From Streptomyces sp. SID12488 (GTDB lineage: Bacteria > Actinomycetota > Actinomycetes > Streptomycetales > Streptomycetaceae), in the NCBI RefSeq assembly GCF_010548275.1, contig NZ_JAAGLT010000036.1:31156-95155 (forward strand): a stretch of DNA of 64,000 bases, written 5' to 3'. Under the pieces are notes generated by a model, which saw only the letters and a program-made list of their open reading frames with translations, was not told the origin of the DNA and ran no database searches. Within the stretch, counting starts at the first letter, position 1. Each line of letters opens with the position of its first letter. Below, one piece after another: positions 54,658 through 63,719 of the stretch. Both the position numbers and the translations under genes were made by a program.

Positions 54658-55029
54658 ATGCCCCTGCAGATGAAGTTGAGCGCGATAACACTCGACTGCC
54701 CTGATCCGCTGGCTCTGGCGGCGTTCTATCAGCAGGCCACCGGCCTCGAACCCCACCCGAAGTCGGACGCCGACTTCGCGGGTCTCAACTGTGAGGACGG
54801 ACTCTTCATCGGTTTTCAACGGGTCGACGACTACCGGGCTCCGCGCTGGCCCGACCAGACCGTTCCCCAGCAGCTTCACATCTGCTTCAAGGTCGGGGAG
54901 GACCTGGAGGGGGCCGAGGCCCGGCTGCTGGAGCTGGGCGCGGGCAAGCCGGATCACCAGCCTCATGGCGCCAAGGCACGGGTTCTCACCGATCCGGCTG
55001 GGCACCCCTTCTGCATCGTCAGAGGCTGA
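54658..55029 (+). CDS. VOC-family protein
   Basis: A 123-residue single-module glyoxalase-fold protein: LSAITLDCPDPLALAAFYQQ, PQQLHICFKVGEDLEGAEAR and VLTDPAGHPFCIV. GGAGG is four bases before the ATG. It sits just after hairpin element A. Substrate unknown. Confidence 0.87.
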   Translation: MPLQMKLSAITLDCPDPLALAAFYQQATGLEPHPKSDADFAGLNCEDGLFIGFQRVDDYRAPRWPDQTVPQQLHICFKVGEDLEGAEARLLELGAGKPDHQPHGAKARVLTDPAGHPFCIVRG

Positions 55030-55155
55030 TCGGCCTCACGGGACGAGTCAGGTGGCCCCCGGCCGCATACAGGCGCTCTCCGCCCTATGTTCGTGACCTT
55101 TCTGGTGTCGCCGAAACATTGCCCACGGCCCCGGGACGCTCAGAGACTTCGGTGC

Positions 55156-56379
55156 ATGCGCAGCTACAGATCCCTGTTCCGCACTGCGGAGTTCACTCCG
55201 TTCCTGCTCTCCTTCGCCGCTTTCGCCGCGGCCCAGACGATCGGCGGACTGGCCCTCGCCACGCTGGTCTTCCGGGCCACCGGCTCCCCGTTCCTGTCGG
55301 CGGTGAGCATGTTCGGCCCGCAACTGGCGCAACTGCTGGGAGGCGCGTTCCTGCTCTCGGGCGCCGACCGCCTGCCCCCGCGCGCGGTCCTGTCCCTCCT
55401 CGCTCTCTCCTTCGCAGTCTGCACGGCGGTCCTCGCGCTGCCCGGTCTGCCGGTCTGGGCGGTCTTCGCCGTCGTGCTCCTGCAGGGTCTGGTCGCGTCG
55501 CTGGGCGGCGGAGTGCGCGGGGGCCTGCTGAACGAGATCCTGACCAAGGACGGCTATGTACTGGGCCGTTCGGTGTTCAACATGCTCTGGGGCCTGACAC
55601 AAATGGCCGGCTTCGCGACCGGCGGCGCGCTCCTGGCGTTTCTCTCCCCGCGGACCTGCCTGCTCCTCGCGGCGGCGATGTACGTGCTGTCCGCCCTCGT
55701 CACCCACCTCGGCCTCACGGCCCGCCCACCGCGCTCCGCCGGCCGGCCGTCCCTCTCGGCGACCTGGCGCACCAACGCCCTCCTGTGGTCCTCACGCCAC
55801 CGCCGTCTGACCTACCTGGGCCTGTGGGTCCCCAACGGCCTCATCGTCGGCGGCGATTCGCTGTATGTCTCCTACGCCCCCGAAGCGGCCGGCATGCTCT
55901 ACGCGTTCGGCGCGCTCGGGATGTTCGCAGGCGACCTGGCCGTGGGCCGCCTCGTACCGCCCGCCCTGCGCTCTCGCCTCGCGACGCCGCTGCGCCTCCT
56001 GCTCGCGGTTCCCTACCTGTTCTTCGTCCTGCGGCCGGGAGTGGCGCTGTCAGCCGTGGCAGTCACCGTCGCCTCTGTCGGCTTCGCCGCGAGCCTGGTC
56101 CTCCAGGAACGCCTGATGTCACTCATCCCCGACGACCTCGCGGGTCAGGCCCTCGGACTGCACGCCACCGGCATGGCCGCCTTCCAGGGCATCGGCGCCC
56201 TCCTCGCGGGCACGCTGGCCCAACTGACCTCCCCGGCCACGGCGATGACGCTGATGGCGGCCACATCCGTCACCGCGACCCTGACCCTCGCGGCGCTGGG
56301 CAGACACGAGGAACGACAGCCGGCCGTCCCGGGTACAGGCCCCGGCCTCCTGTCGGAACCAACCGCCAGGGAGCAGTGA
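55156..56379 (+). CDS. MFS transporter
   Basis: A 407-residue integral membrane protein with twelve hydrophobic segments and little else; the central loop TARPPRSAGRPSLSATWRTN divides two six-helix halves. ALGLHATGMAAFQGIGALLA near the end is typical of efflux-type MFS proteins. The ATG at 55156 (MRSYRSLF) is the likely start. The substrate is unknown. Confidence 0.87.
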   Translation: MRSYRSLFRTAEFTPFLLSFAAFAAAQTIGGLALATLVFRATGSPFLSAVSMFGPQLAQLLGGAFLLSGADRLPPRAVLSLLALSFAVCTAVLALPGLPVWAVFAVVLLQGLVASLGGGVRGGLLNEILTKDGYVLGRSVFNMLWGLTQMAGFATGGALLAFLSPRTCLLLAAAMYVLSALVTHLGLTARPPRSAGRPSLSATWRTNALLWSSRHRRLTYLGLWVPNGLIVGGDSLYVSYAPEAAGMLYAFGALGMFAGDLAVGRLVPPALRSRLATPLRLLLAVPYLFFVLRPGVALSAVAVTVASVGFAASLVLQERLMSLIPDDLAGQALGLHATGMAAFQGIGALLAGTLAQLTSPATAMTLMAATSVTATLTLAALGRHEERQPAVPGTGPGLLSEPTAREQ

Positions 56380-56475
56380 ACCGGCTCTTCACCGAAGACC
56401 GTGCGGACCCCGCACCACGTCGGCAGGTCGGAATCCGGGTGCGGCCTGTCGGTGCGGTGGTGTGTGATCGGAGCT

Positions 56476-56571
56476 ATGGCGACTGTGCTGGGCAAGCCAG
56501 GAGCCGACGGGCTCAGCGAGGATTTGGGTTTGCCGCGGGAGCGGCAGTACGACGACGGGGCACCGATGTAA
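56476..56571 (+). CDS. Possible 31-residue small protein
   Basis: A short frame (MATVLGKPGADGLSEDLGLP at the start, ending DDGAPM) with a GGAG very close to the ATG, in the 360-base gap before the HEAT-repeat gene. No family; it may be a chance frame or a fragment. Confidence 0.3.
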   Translation: MATVLGKPGADGLSEDLGLPRERQYDDGAPM

Positions 56572-56739
56572 CTGCAACCCCCGGCCGTCCTCGAACCGTG
56601 CTAAGTGGTCCGGCAGTTGGCGAGCTCCGCCACGTACTGTGCCCAGGCTGCAACGCCCTGCCCGAGCCGTCGTGTCGTGTGGGATGATCGGCCGCGTGAT
56701 CGAGACTCCAGCGCGGAAGGGCGTCCTCCGCCCCGCCCG

Positions 56740-58086
56740 ATGACGTGGCCGGACGAGGCCGTGGCCGACGGCACCGCCACGACACCCGCCCACCCTTCCC
56801 GTATCGCGCTCTTCGAGGCGATACGCGCCGACCGCACCGGCCCCGTCGCCACCCGACTGCTCCGGCTCACCCACGCCGACACCCCCTTCGTGCGCCGGGA
56901 GGCCTTGGACCTCCTCCACAACCTGGCCCACGAACAGCCCTGGCCAGAGGCCGTCAACGCCGCAGTCGCCCGGCTCGGCGACCCCGACGAGGAGGTACGG
57001 CGCCGAGCCGCGTGCCTCGTCGGCTACCGCGGACAGCCCGGCCCGGTTCTCGCAGCCCTCGGCGAACTCACCGATCCAGTCGTACGCACCATCCTCGCCA
57101 GAGCACTCGGCCCGACCGCCGCCCACCTGACGGACGACGACCTCGCATCGGTCCGCTTCCTCGCCCACCTGGAGACCCTGCGGGAAGCGCCACCCACACG
57201 ACGGCGCTTCCTGGACGCCGTACTCCTCGACGACGTCCAGGAAGCCGTGCACCACCTGGAGGACATCGGGCACCTCTGGGGCCAGGCCCTGTACAAACTG
57301 GGGCGCGAACACGACACGTACGCCCTCGTGGCCCGGCTCCTCACCGACCCCGCCACCCGGGACATCGGCGCCGACCTGGCCCGCGAGGCATGCCACGACT
57401 GGCGAGCGGCCCCGGTCAGGCTGCTGCCGCTGCTCATCCAGCACCAGGGCCAGAAGGCCACCCCGGCTCTTGGCGCCGCCCTTACGACAGCCTCGATCTC
57501 CGAAGCGGCGAGACGAACGCACGGAGCTCTCCTCATCGAAGTCCCCTCCACACCGCCCCCGAGGGCCCGCCGGATCCCGTCCACCGCGACGGCGTACGAC
57601 AGCGCATCCGCCGCCGCGCTCCTCGCCGCCAAGCCTGTGGGCATCACCCGCCTCGCCCACGCCTCCGACATCTTCGCGCCCCTGCTGGACGCCGGCCCGC
57701 TGACCTTCCGACAGGCGGCCCAGCTGTACAACCTGACCTTCCACCGCCCCGGCCGATCACAAGCCGAGTGCGCCCCACTGTGGCTGCGGCACGCCGGTCA
57801 TTCCGCACTGCCCCGGCTGCTCGCCCTCATGACACCCCACCTGGCCGACTACGGGTTCGGCGAGTACTACCTGGCGGGCCTCGCCCGGATGGGCAGCCAA
57901 GCACACCCCGCGCTGCCGTCCGTGACCGCGCTGACCGACAGCCGTACCCGCATCCCCGTCAACGACTCCACCCGCGACGCCGAGATGAGACTGGACGAAA
58001 GCCTTCTGGCCGCCGCTCTCAGCACCCGCCGCGCGATCCACGCGGACGCCGTTCCGCCGCCTCCTGCCCCGCTGTCTCCCCAGTAA
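56740..58086 (+). CDS. HEAT-repeat protein
   Basis: A 448-residue protein of paired helices (PFVRREALDLLHNLA, DPDEEVRRRAACLVGYRGQP, DPVVRTILARALGPTAAHL) typical of HEAT/armadillo-like repeats, with no membrane or signal segment. The ATG at 56740 is used here; in-frame extension upstream has no start with a ribosome site. In accessory regions such proteins often bind other proteins or act as immunity proteins; the partner is unknown. Confidence 0.75.
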   Translation: MTWPDEAVADGTATTPAHPSRIALFEAIRADRTGPVATRLLRLTHADTPFVRREALDLLHNLAHEQPWPEAVNAAVARLGDPDEEVRRRAACLVGYRGQPGPVLAALGELTDPVVRTILARALGPTAAHLTDDDLASVRFLAHLETLREAPPTRRRFLDAVLLDDVQEAVHHLEDIGHLWGQALYKLGREHDTYALVARLLTDPATRDIGADLAREACHDWRAAPVRLLPLLIQHQGQKATPALGAALTTASISEAARRTHGALLIEVPSTPPPRARRIPSTATAYDSASAAALLAAKPVGITRLAHASDIFAPLLDAGPLTFRQAAQLYNLTFHRPGRSQAECAPLWLRHAGHSALPRLLALMTPHLADYGFGEYYLAGLARMGSQAHPALPSVTALTDSRTRIPVNDSTRDAEMRLDESLLAAALSTRRAIHADAVPPPPAPLSPQ

Positions 58087-58299
58087 CCGCCAACTCGAGC
58101 TTGCGCTACTCGGCCGCTGACACCATCGACGGCGGTATACCGATCGCCGCGAAGAGACGCCGCCTGGGCTTCAGCAGTCCAGTGTTCTCGCTACCTGTCA
58201 CCAGACGGTCGGCCTTGTTGTCACCTGCTCCGACCTGTGAGTCCAGCCGGCACTCAAGCGGACGGCGATACCACTGCTCGAAGAGGTTCCACCGGACGG

Positions 58300-58752
58300 T
58301 CAGAAGCTCCAGCTGTAGAGACCACCGCCCGTGCCCACCGCCGACGCCGCGAGCCGGGCAACTCCCTGTAGGACCGCCAGTAGATCGTCGTCCGTCATAT
58401 CGTCCCCGTCGGCAGATCTGAGCCTCGCAGTCCAGCGACCTGCCAGCTCCTCCAGCTGGGTGGACCTGGCGCTGGCCAACGCCCGGGTCAACCGCGACGG
58501 CAGAGCGAACACCTCAACGCCATCGTTCAAAGGGGCGGTGACCCACTCCGGCCACGACCACTCAAGGAGTTGCTCAATCGGTGGGACCTCGGCCGAGGGC
58601 TCCTCAAAGTACATGTCCCACTCGGCGATGGCACTGTCCGGCTCAATGAAACGGCAGGTCACGGACTCGAGGGCCGGACCCGGTCCCCGCAGGCGCGTCG
58701 CAGCGGCAGTCTCGTCGTCGGGAGCGAGGAAGAACACTATGTCGTGGGCCAT
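58300..58752 (-). CDS. Conserved small acidic protein
   Basis: A 150-residue acidic protein (AHDIVFFLAPDDETAAATRL, ESVTCRFIEPDSAIAEWDMY) found in several Streptomyces accessory regions. The ATG at 58752 fits the family start; a longer form to 58830 would add 26 residues. Function unknown; size and context are like immunity proteins. Confidence 0.75.
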   Translation of the reverse strand: MAHDIVFFLAPDDETAAATRLRGPGPALESVTCRFIEPDSAIAEWDMYFEEPSAEVPPIEQLLEWSWPEWVTAPLNDGVEVFALPSRLTRALASARSTQLEELAGRWTARLRSADGDDMTDDDLLAVLQGVARLAASAVGTGGGLYSWSF

Positions 58753-58864
58753 CTCCGGATGATGGCAGCTCTCCAGGGTGGCGCCGATGACAGGTATCGC
58801 GACCAGGTGACATCCAACTCGACCAGCCACTGTCCTGTCCCAGATGCGTGGGCGGGGCGATGGC

Positions 58865-58931
58865 CTGACCTGCGGTGCCTACGGTTGTTCGGGACGAGTT
58901 GACGGCTGGCGTCCCACTCAACCGTAAGGCA
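58865..58931 (+). repeat. Dispersed hairpin element B
   Basis: Left arm 58876-58896, 13-nt loop, right arm 58910-58931 with one bulge and three mismatches; preceded by CTGACCTGCGG as in element C. The most decayed of the three full copies. Confidence 0.7.
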
Positions 58932-58946
58932 GTTGCTCTTCTGGCA

Positions 58947-59639
58947 TCAGGTGGTTTCGTTGCCCAGTGGATAGCCGATCTCGGCAATGTCCTTTGTCAG
59001 GGCGTCCACCGTGACCTCAGGGTTCAAGGCGGCAACCACCTCGCTCGTCAGGGGATGCCGTGCAAGCACGTGCTGAATGGCTGCGAGGGGCACCGGGATT
59101 TCGTAGTAGTCCTCGGCGAAGTGCTGGAACGCTTCCGGAGTCCGGTCGGCCAGCAACTGGAACAAACGCTCGGAGCCATCCGGATCGCCGGCACCGTCGT
59201 CAGGAAACTCGATCGCCCCCGCATTCCAAGCTCCATCGCCCACCTCCCGCCATGCGCAGGCGGTCACGACGGGCATTCCGTCCTCGTCGGCGAACGCGGG
59301 CTCTTCGACGCAGGAGCGGAAGGCTTCCGGGACGTCGTCCAGCACGCCCGGCCACGGCCCGTCGTTGGCATAGGGACTCATGTGTGACTCGTGTGCGAAG
59401 CCACGGATGTAGGCACCGACGGCCGAGAAGACGATGGAAAACTCGTCGCCCGATCCGTCGCGCATCGAGGCCACCTCCTCCCCGGCGGACCAGTGCGCGT
59501 CGAAGGAGTAGTGCCGATCGGCCCATTCCGGGCTGAGTATCGCTTCCAGCACCGCCATCGAGCGGCAGTGATCGCGAAGCGCGGAAATCTCGGGCAGTTG
59601 CCGAGCAACATCGTGAATGGTCACGTCAGCATCCAACAT
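58947..59639 (-). CDS. Conserved acidic protein
   Basis: A 230-residue acidic protein with no signal or membrane segment (DVTIHDVARQLPEISALRDH, SFDAHWSAGEEVASMRDG, YYEIPVPLAAIQHVLARHPL). The start at 59639 is uncertain, as a GTG at 59657 is also in frame. No family was recognised; it resembles immunity-type orphan proteins by size and composition. Confidence 0.7.
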   Translation of the reverse strand: MLDADVTIHDVARQLPEISALRDHCRSMAVLEAILSPEWADRHYSFDAHWSAGEEVASMRDGSGDEFSIVFSAVGAYIRGFAHESHMSPYANDGPWPGVLDDVPEAFRSCVEEPAFADEDGMPVVTACAWREVGDGAWNAGAIEFPDDGAGDPDGSERLFQLLADRTPEAFQHFAEDYYEIPVPLAAIQHVLARHPLTSEVVAALNPEVTVDALTKDIAEIGYPLGNETT

Positions 59640-59863
59640 CAGGCGTCTGACAACCACGGAGGCGCGGAGTACCGGGCGACTCGGCGCACGAAAGTGCCGA
59701 TACGTCGGTCAGGACCTCATTCTGGGAGAGCGCGGACCGCAGGCCATCGAGCTGCTCAACGAGCGGGAGTCGACCAAGCATCCGTACTCCGTATCACGAA
59801 CAGCCGTTCATGCAAGGCGCGTTGGCCTCTAGCAGGCGTCCGTTGCCCGCGAGCCGAGCAAGG

Positions 59864-60367
59864 TCAGGACTGAGACATCCGGAACGCGAGATACCGGCTG
59901 AAGGCTTCGTGACTGTCGGGAGTGAAGCACCACTCCAGCAGGGCCGACCGCAGCTCCTGCTCGGTCAGCCAGCCATGCCAGGCGACCTCATCAGGATCTG
60001 CGGCCACGGCGTCCGGCACCACGGCTTCGTGCACGCCGAGCCAGTGAGGGCTCAAACCGCTGCGGTTGAGGAAGGCGAACAGCAAGCGCGGCAGCACACG
60101 AATGCCCAGCTCTTCGGCCAGCTCCCGCGCGGCGGCCTGTTCATAGGATTCACCGACATCCACGGCGCCACCGACCACGACCTCGTAGAGCCCGGGAAAG
60201 CGCGACAGCTGCTCCGACCGCCGGTGAACGAGGATCCGCCCACGCTGATCACGACACACCGTCACGGCGACCCGGTGCAGCAAACGCTCCCTGATGGCCT
60301 GCCGACGGCTGACCACCACCCCCAGCACGCGATCTTGATCGTCGACACGCTCCACCAGTTCATCCAC
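59864..60367 (-). CDS. Nudix hydrolase (IDI-like)
   Basis: A 167-residue Nudix protein: VVVGGAVDVGESYEQAAARE LAEELGI spans the Nudix box with its Glu pair, and RFPGLYEVVVGGAVDVGE is typical of the IPP-isomerase-like branch. The GTG at 60367 (VDELVERVDDQDRVLG) matches the usual start of this family; the longer frame to 60490 adds unrelated sequence. Confidence 0.85.
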   Translation of the reverse strand: MDELVERVDDQDRVLGVVVSRRQAIRERLLHRVAVTVCRDQRGRILVHRRSEQLSRFPGLYEVVVGGAVDVGESYEQAAARELAEELGIRVLPRLLFAFLNRSGLSPHWLGVHEAVVPDAVAADPDEVAWHGWLTEQELRSALLEWCFTPDSHEAFSRYLAFRMSQS

Positions 60368-60654
60368 GACGCACACCCTGGCAGAGCCCACCGACAACGC
60401 CGTTTCCCGGCGACTCACAGAACCGGACCCAGAGCACCTGCACCAGGAGGCCGGACCCGGATGACGACAGTCGTCGCGCAAATGCGACACCCACCGTGCC
60501 CAGGCTCGCTGGGGCCCAGCAGTGGTTGTGACTGGTCGAGACAGGTGTCACCCCGAGCGGCCCGCGACCTGCGCTTTCACTTCACCCTGGCCGTGCTGAC
60601 TGTCACCGGCTGGTCGGGATTGTTGTCACTTTCCTCACTCAGTCGCGATGGTTG

Positions 60655-61035
60655 TCACCAGATCCACATCGCTCGCGCGTCGGTCTGACCTATCTCGTCA
60701 ACGCCGACTAGATGGGCCGCCTCGGGACCCACGCGCGAAGCCTGGTCCAGCGGGATGGCAAAGCGGTGTTCTCCGAAGTCCACCGCGAGGAGCCGATCCG
60801 GAAGCAGCTCGTAGTCGTCGACGGTATTGCCGATGAAGGAGCGCATGAGCTCCAGACTTCCCTGCGCAGGGAAGTGCCATACGCGGCAGCCATACAGGCC
60901 GAAGGGGTTGCTCAGTGCCCGCAAGACCGGTCCGTCGAAGTGCAGCTCGACGTAATCGCGCATGAAGCAGATGGCGCTCACCTCCCGGCCCAGAAGCAGC
61001 CGGAGAGGGTCACTCGAACCGTCGACGATGGTCAC
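60655..61035 (-). CDS. Small conserved protein
   Basis: A protein of about 126 residues (VTIVDGSSDPLRLLLGREVS, CFMRDYVELHFDGPVLRALS, LPDRLLAVDFGEHRFAIPLD). The frame stays open to 61149, but the extra N-terminus is coded by the arm of a hairpin element (61122-61142), so I prefer the GTG at 61035. No family was recognised; found in immunity-like neighbourhoods. Confidence 0.65.
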   Translation of the reverse strand: MTIVDGSSDPLRLLLGREVSAICFMRDYVELHFDGPVLRALSNPFGLYGCRVWHFPAQGSLELMRSFIGNTVDDYELLPDRLLAVDFGEHRFAIPLDQASRVGPEAAHLVGVDEIGQTDARAMWIW

Positions 61036-61121
61036 GGGCTCATGCTGCCAGACGCTCCTGCTCCAGCAGGCTCGACCTTCTCCGTCCTTCAGCGAGGGGG
61101 CGGTGACGGATGGCGCTGTCC

Positions 61122-61142
61122 CGTCTCGCTCAAAGTGAGGCA
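61122..61142. repeat. Decayed hairpin arm (element D)
   Basis: This 21-base sequence matches the right arm of element C at most positions (CGTCTCGC, GAGGCA conserved), preceded by a similar GCTGTC; its left arm is not recognisable. It lies eleven bases before element C. Confidence 0.6.
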
Positions 61143-61152
61143 TGCTCAAGCT

Positions 61153-61218
61153 CTGACCTGCGGTGCCTCAGATTGAGCGAGACGTAGGGATGCTGTCCGT
61201 CTCGCCCAATCTGAGGCA
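61153..61218 (+). repeat. Dispersed hairpin element C
   Basis: Left arm 61164-61184, 13-nt loop, right arm 61198-61218, with 20 of 21 positions paired; flank CTGACCTGCGG as at element B. Its stem sequence differs from A and B, but both arms change together. Confidence 0.78.
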
Positions 61219-61246
61219 TTCGGCCAAAACCCACCTGCCGCCCCGG

Positions 61247-61615
61247 TCAAGCTGATGCCTCAGTGCCTTGTGCCATCTCGCGCTCGGCAGCGAACTCGTC
61301 GAGGAGCTTGAACAAGACCTTGATCGCCTGCTTCTCGTCCTCGGGCGGTAGGTCCCAGATGTTGTCCCAGCCGTCCGGGATCGCGATGTGGAGGACTTGG
61401 CCGGGCCAGGCGTGGTTGCAGTCACTGCCGCGGCGTGCGACGAGCCATTCATGCCAGCCGACGAGTCCGTGCCCGCCGTGCCTGAGGGCGTGCTGGTCGT
61501 AGCCGGTCAGGAACGCGGTGAGCATGTGGAAGGAGGTCTTGCCGACGAACATGCCAGGGCGTTGGCCGACGTTGGCGAAGTACTCGCGCTTGCTCATCTC
61601 CGAGAGCTGTTTCAT
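61247..61615 (-). CDS. Small conserved protein
   Basis: A 122-residue protein (FANVGQRPGMFVGKTSFHML, HGLVGWHEWLVARRGSDCNH, AIKVLFKLLDEFAAEREMAQ). Its GRPGM-like motif is common in small Streptomyces proteins of the immunity type. GAGGAAAG lies upstream of the ATG. Function unknown. Confidence 0.75.
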   Translation of the reverse strand: MKQLSEMSKREYFANVGQRPGMFVGKTSFHMLTAFLTGYDQHALRHGGHGLVGWHEWLVARRGSDCNHAWPGQVLHIAIPDGWDNIWDLPPEDEKQAIKVLFKLLDEFAAEREMAQGTEASA

Positions 61616-61687
61616 GCCTCTTTCCTCGGCCTGTCGTGGTCAGGAGTCGGCATCAGGGCATTCGCGAGCGCTGGTGCTGTCGTCCGA

Positions 61688-61813
61688 GACGGGGCGAAGC
61701 CTGCTGCGGGCGGCTTCCAGTGGCGCGGCATCGCCACGCGCTACGAGAAGACCGCGACCGTCTACCTGGCCGGACTCCACATCGCTGGCATCTTCCTCTG
61801 GTCCGCCTGCTGA
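61688..61813 (+). pseudogene. IS5-family transposase remnant (C-terminus)
   Basis: The reading frame holds a C-terminal transposase segment (GGFQWRGIATRYEKTATVYL, then AGLHIAGIFLWSAC and a stop), which matches the end of IS5-family DDE transposases. The catalytic domain and ends are missing, so it is a dead fragment and a mark of past insertion. Confidence 0.75.
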
Positions 61814-61889
61814 CATAGGGAAGCTGTGTGGTGTCAGCTGACGTAGATCGGTACGCCCATTGTCAGACGCTGCTGGCAGCATCACCGCT

Positions 61890-62936
61890 ATGAACGCCAT
61901 CTTTACCACCCCACCGCGGCCTTTCGACATCACCGCGCTCTTCCCTCAGCTGGCTCCTCTGGCGCGGACGGCGACCCGGCTGCACCCGCGGCCGGGGGCG
62001 CCGACCGTGCACGACAGCTCCGTCGGCGGCCCGCTCCTGTGGCCCGCCGGCGAGCCGTGGCCGCACTGCGACGAGCCGCACGACAGGCACGCGGCGCCGA
62101 TGGTCTACTCACCGGACGACGTCCGGCTCCTCCGCCGCGACCGCGCCGTAGCGGCCGAGCGGTTGCGCCTCGACCCCGAGGCACCCCAGTGGACCCCCGA
62201 GGAACGGGCGACCTGGGAGCGGATCAAGGTGGGCCGCCCGTGGTTCGACGGCCCGATCCCGCTCCTACCCGTCGCCCAGCTCTACGCCCGCGACGTCCCC
62301 TTCCCGTGCCCTCCCGACGCGGACCTCCTCCAGGTCCTCTGGTGCCCCTTCGACCACGAGATGGCCCACCCCCGGACAGCCCTCTTCTGGCGCTCCTCCG
62401 CCACCGTCACCGACGTTCTCGACGCACCGCCCGAGCCGCCCATCGTCCAGCGGGACTGCTACCTCCCGGAGCCGTGCCTGTTCTCACCGGAGCAGGTCAC
62501 CGAATTCCCCCACCCCGGGGAGCTGAGCAAGGAGCTCCGGGACCAGCTGGACGACATGAGCCGCTGGGAGACGATCGATCCTGCGCGGTACAACACGTAC
62601 GCAGACGACCCGGGCGAGCTCTACCAGAACAACCTCTCTACCGCCCCCGGCTGGAAGACCGGCGGCTGGAGCAGCTGGCCCCGCACCGACCCCAAGCCCC
62701 GCCCCTGCCCCGAGTGCGGCACCGAGCAGGTCCCGCTCCTCACCATCGCCTCCTGGGAATGGGACGGCGGCAGCGGGACCTGGATCGCCGAGGAGGAACC
62801 GACGAACCCGGCCACGCCTCCCCTGGGCGCCAGAGCCAGCAACTTCACCTTGATCGACATCATCGGCGGCTACGACCTGCAGCTCCACATCTGCCCGGCA
62901 TCCCCGGACCATCCGCACATCGAACTGCTCCCGTGA
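61890..62936 (+). CDS. DUF1963 (YwqG-like) protein
   Basis: A 348-residue protein with DUF1963 marks: GGPLLWPAGEPWPHCDEPHD, PIPLLPVAQLYARDVPFPCP, QVLWCPFDHE. A Cys-x2-Cys pair (PCPECGTE) and a second half with TIASWEWDGGSGTWI follow. Proteins of this family are common beside polymorphic toxin genes in Streptomyces, possibly as immunity or scaffold proteins. The ATG at 61890 is chosen because the sequence upstream is IS remnant. Confidence 0.78.
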   Translation: MNAIFTTPPRPFDITALFPQLAPLARTATRLHPRPGAPTVHDSSVGGPLLWPAGEPWPHCDEPHDRHAAPMVYSPDDVRLLRRDRAVAAERLRLDPEAPQWTPEERATWERIKVGRPWFDGPIPLLPVAQLYARDVPFPCPPDADLLQVLWCPFDHEMAHPRTALFWRSSATVTDVLDAPPEPPIVQRDCYLPEPCLFSPEQVTEFPHPGELSKELRDQLDDMSRWETIDPARYNTYADDPGELYQNNLSTAPGWKTGGWSSWPRTDPKPRPCPECGTEQVPLLTIASWEWDGGSGTWIAEEEPTNPATPPLGARASNFTLIDIIGGYDLQLHICPASPDHPHIELLP

Positions 62937-63161
62937 GCCCTGTGGAAGTCCTCCGCGCCGACGCATACGCCACTATCGGTACCGCGATCGAGTCTCCAGC
63001 CAGCAGCCTTGTCCAACTACCAGATGATCCAAACGACGGGCCCTAGAACCGGCCTCACCGGGGCAGTCTGGCTCGCCATCTCCTCGATCTGTCCCAGCTG
63101 GGTCACGCTGTGAACGTGCCCCGATCTGGTCCGACTCGCTTCTGGCTTCAGGTGACCGGAT

Positions 63162-63719
63162 TCAGCGGCAGAGTTCCATGATGGTGTCGTCAAAGTCGGG
63201 GAACTCTTGTGTGGCCTGCTCGATGATGGTGACTGCCGGTGCGCGGTGGTCTGGTGTGAACTGTTCGGCGATAGCCGCCAGTTCATGATTGGGGCGGGGT
63301 ATCCAGTCGGGTTCGGGGCCGTGTGCGGTGGACGCTTCCCATGGGCCGAAGCCGTCGGCCAGCAGCCAGAGGAAGGCGGCGAGATTCCGGGCGACGACGC
63401 CGGTCTCTCCTTCGGAGCCGAGGAAGACGATGGGCTGCTCGACCAGCGGCCGACCTGGGCGGATCAGCCAGAATGCTGCGTTTCCACCGGTGCCGTCCTG
63501 GCCGAACACACGGAAGCCGTCGCCGTTCAGCTCCCCATTGCCGGTCCATGCCCGGAACCAGTCGGTTGTCTCGTCAGCGGTGAGGAAGGCTTCGAAGGGC
63601 TCGAAGTCGACTCCGTCCTCGCCGTGGCAGTCGAGTCGGACCGCCATAGCAGCGGCCAGGGCCACGGGGAAACGGCAGTCCTCGTTCGATGTCTGGGCTT
63701 GATCCGTTTTGACGGACAT
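63162..63719 (-). CDS. SUKH/SMI1-like protein with IS-derived start
   Basis: A 185-residue protein (FEPFEAFLTADETTDWFRAW, FRVFGQDGTGGNAAFWLIRP, FLGSEGETGVVARNLAAFLW). The phrases FRVFGQDGTGG and FLGSEGE recur in a SMI1/KNR4-like family of Streptomyces. The first seven residues (MSVKTDQ) are coded by the terminal repeat of an IS3 element, so the native start was probably replaced; an internal ATG at 63647 would give a shorter form. Confidence 0.75.
   Translation of the reverse strand: MSVKTDQAQTSNEDCRFPVALAAAMAVRLDCHGEDGVDFEPFEAFLTADETTDWFRAWTGNGELNGDGFRVFGQDGTGGNAAFWLIRPGRPLVEQPIVFLGSEGETGVVARNLAAFLWLLADGFGPWEASTAHGPEPDWIPRPNHELAAIAEQFTPDHRAPAVTIIEQATQEFPDFDDTIMELCR

Noticed and set aside
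59617..59832. 71-residue plus-strand frame
   Set aside because: It lacks a ribosome site and overlaps the 5' end of the minus-strand gene at 58947-59639; no family was recognised.
60491..60654. TTGTCAC-rich gap that might be an IS end
   Set aside because: Several TTGTCAC-like motifs occur, and similar ones at about 58200-58250, but no inverted-repeat pair or transposase frame could be matched.
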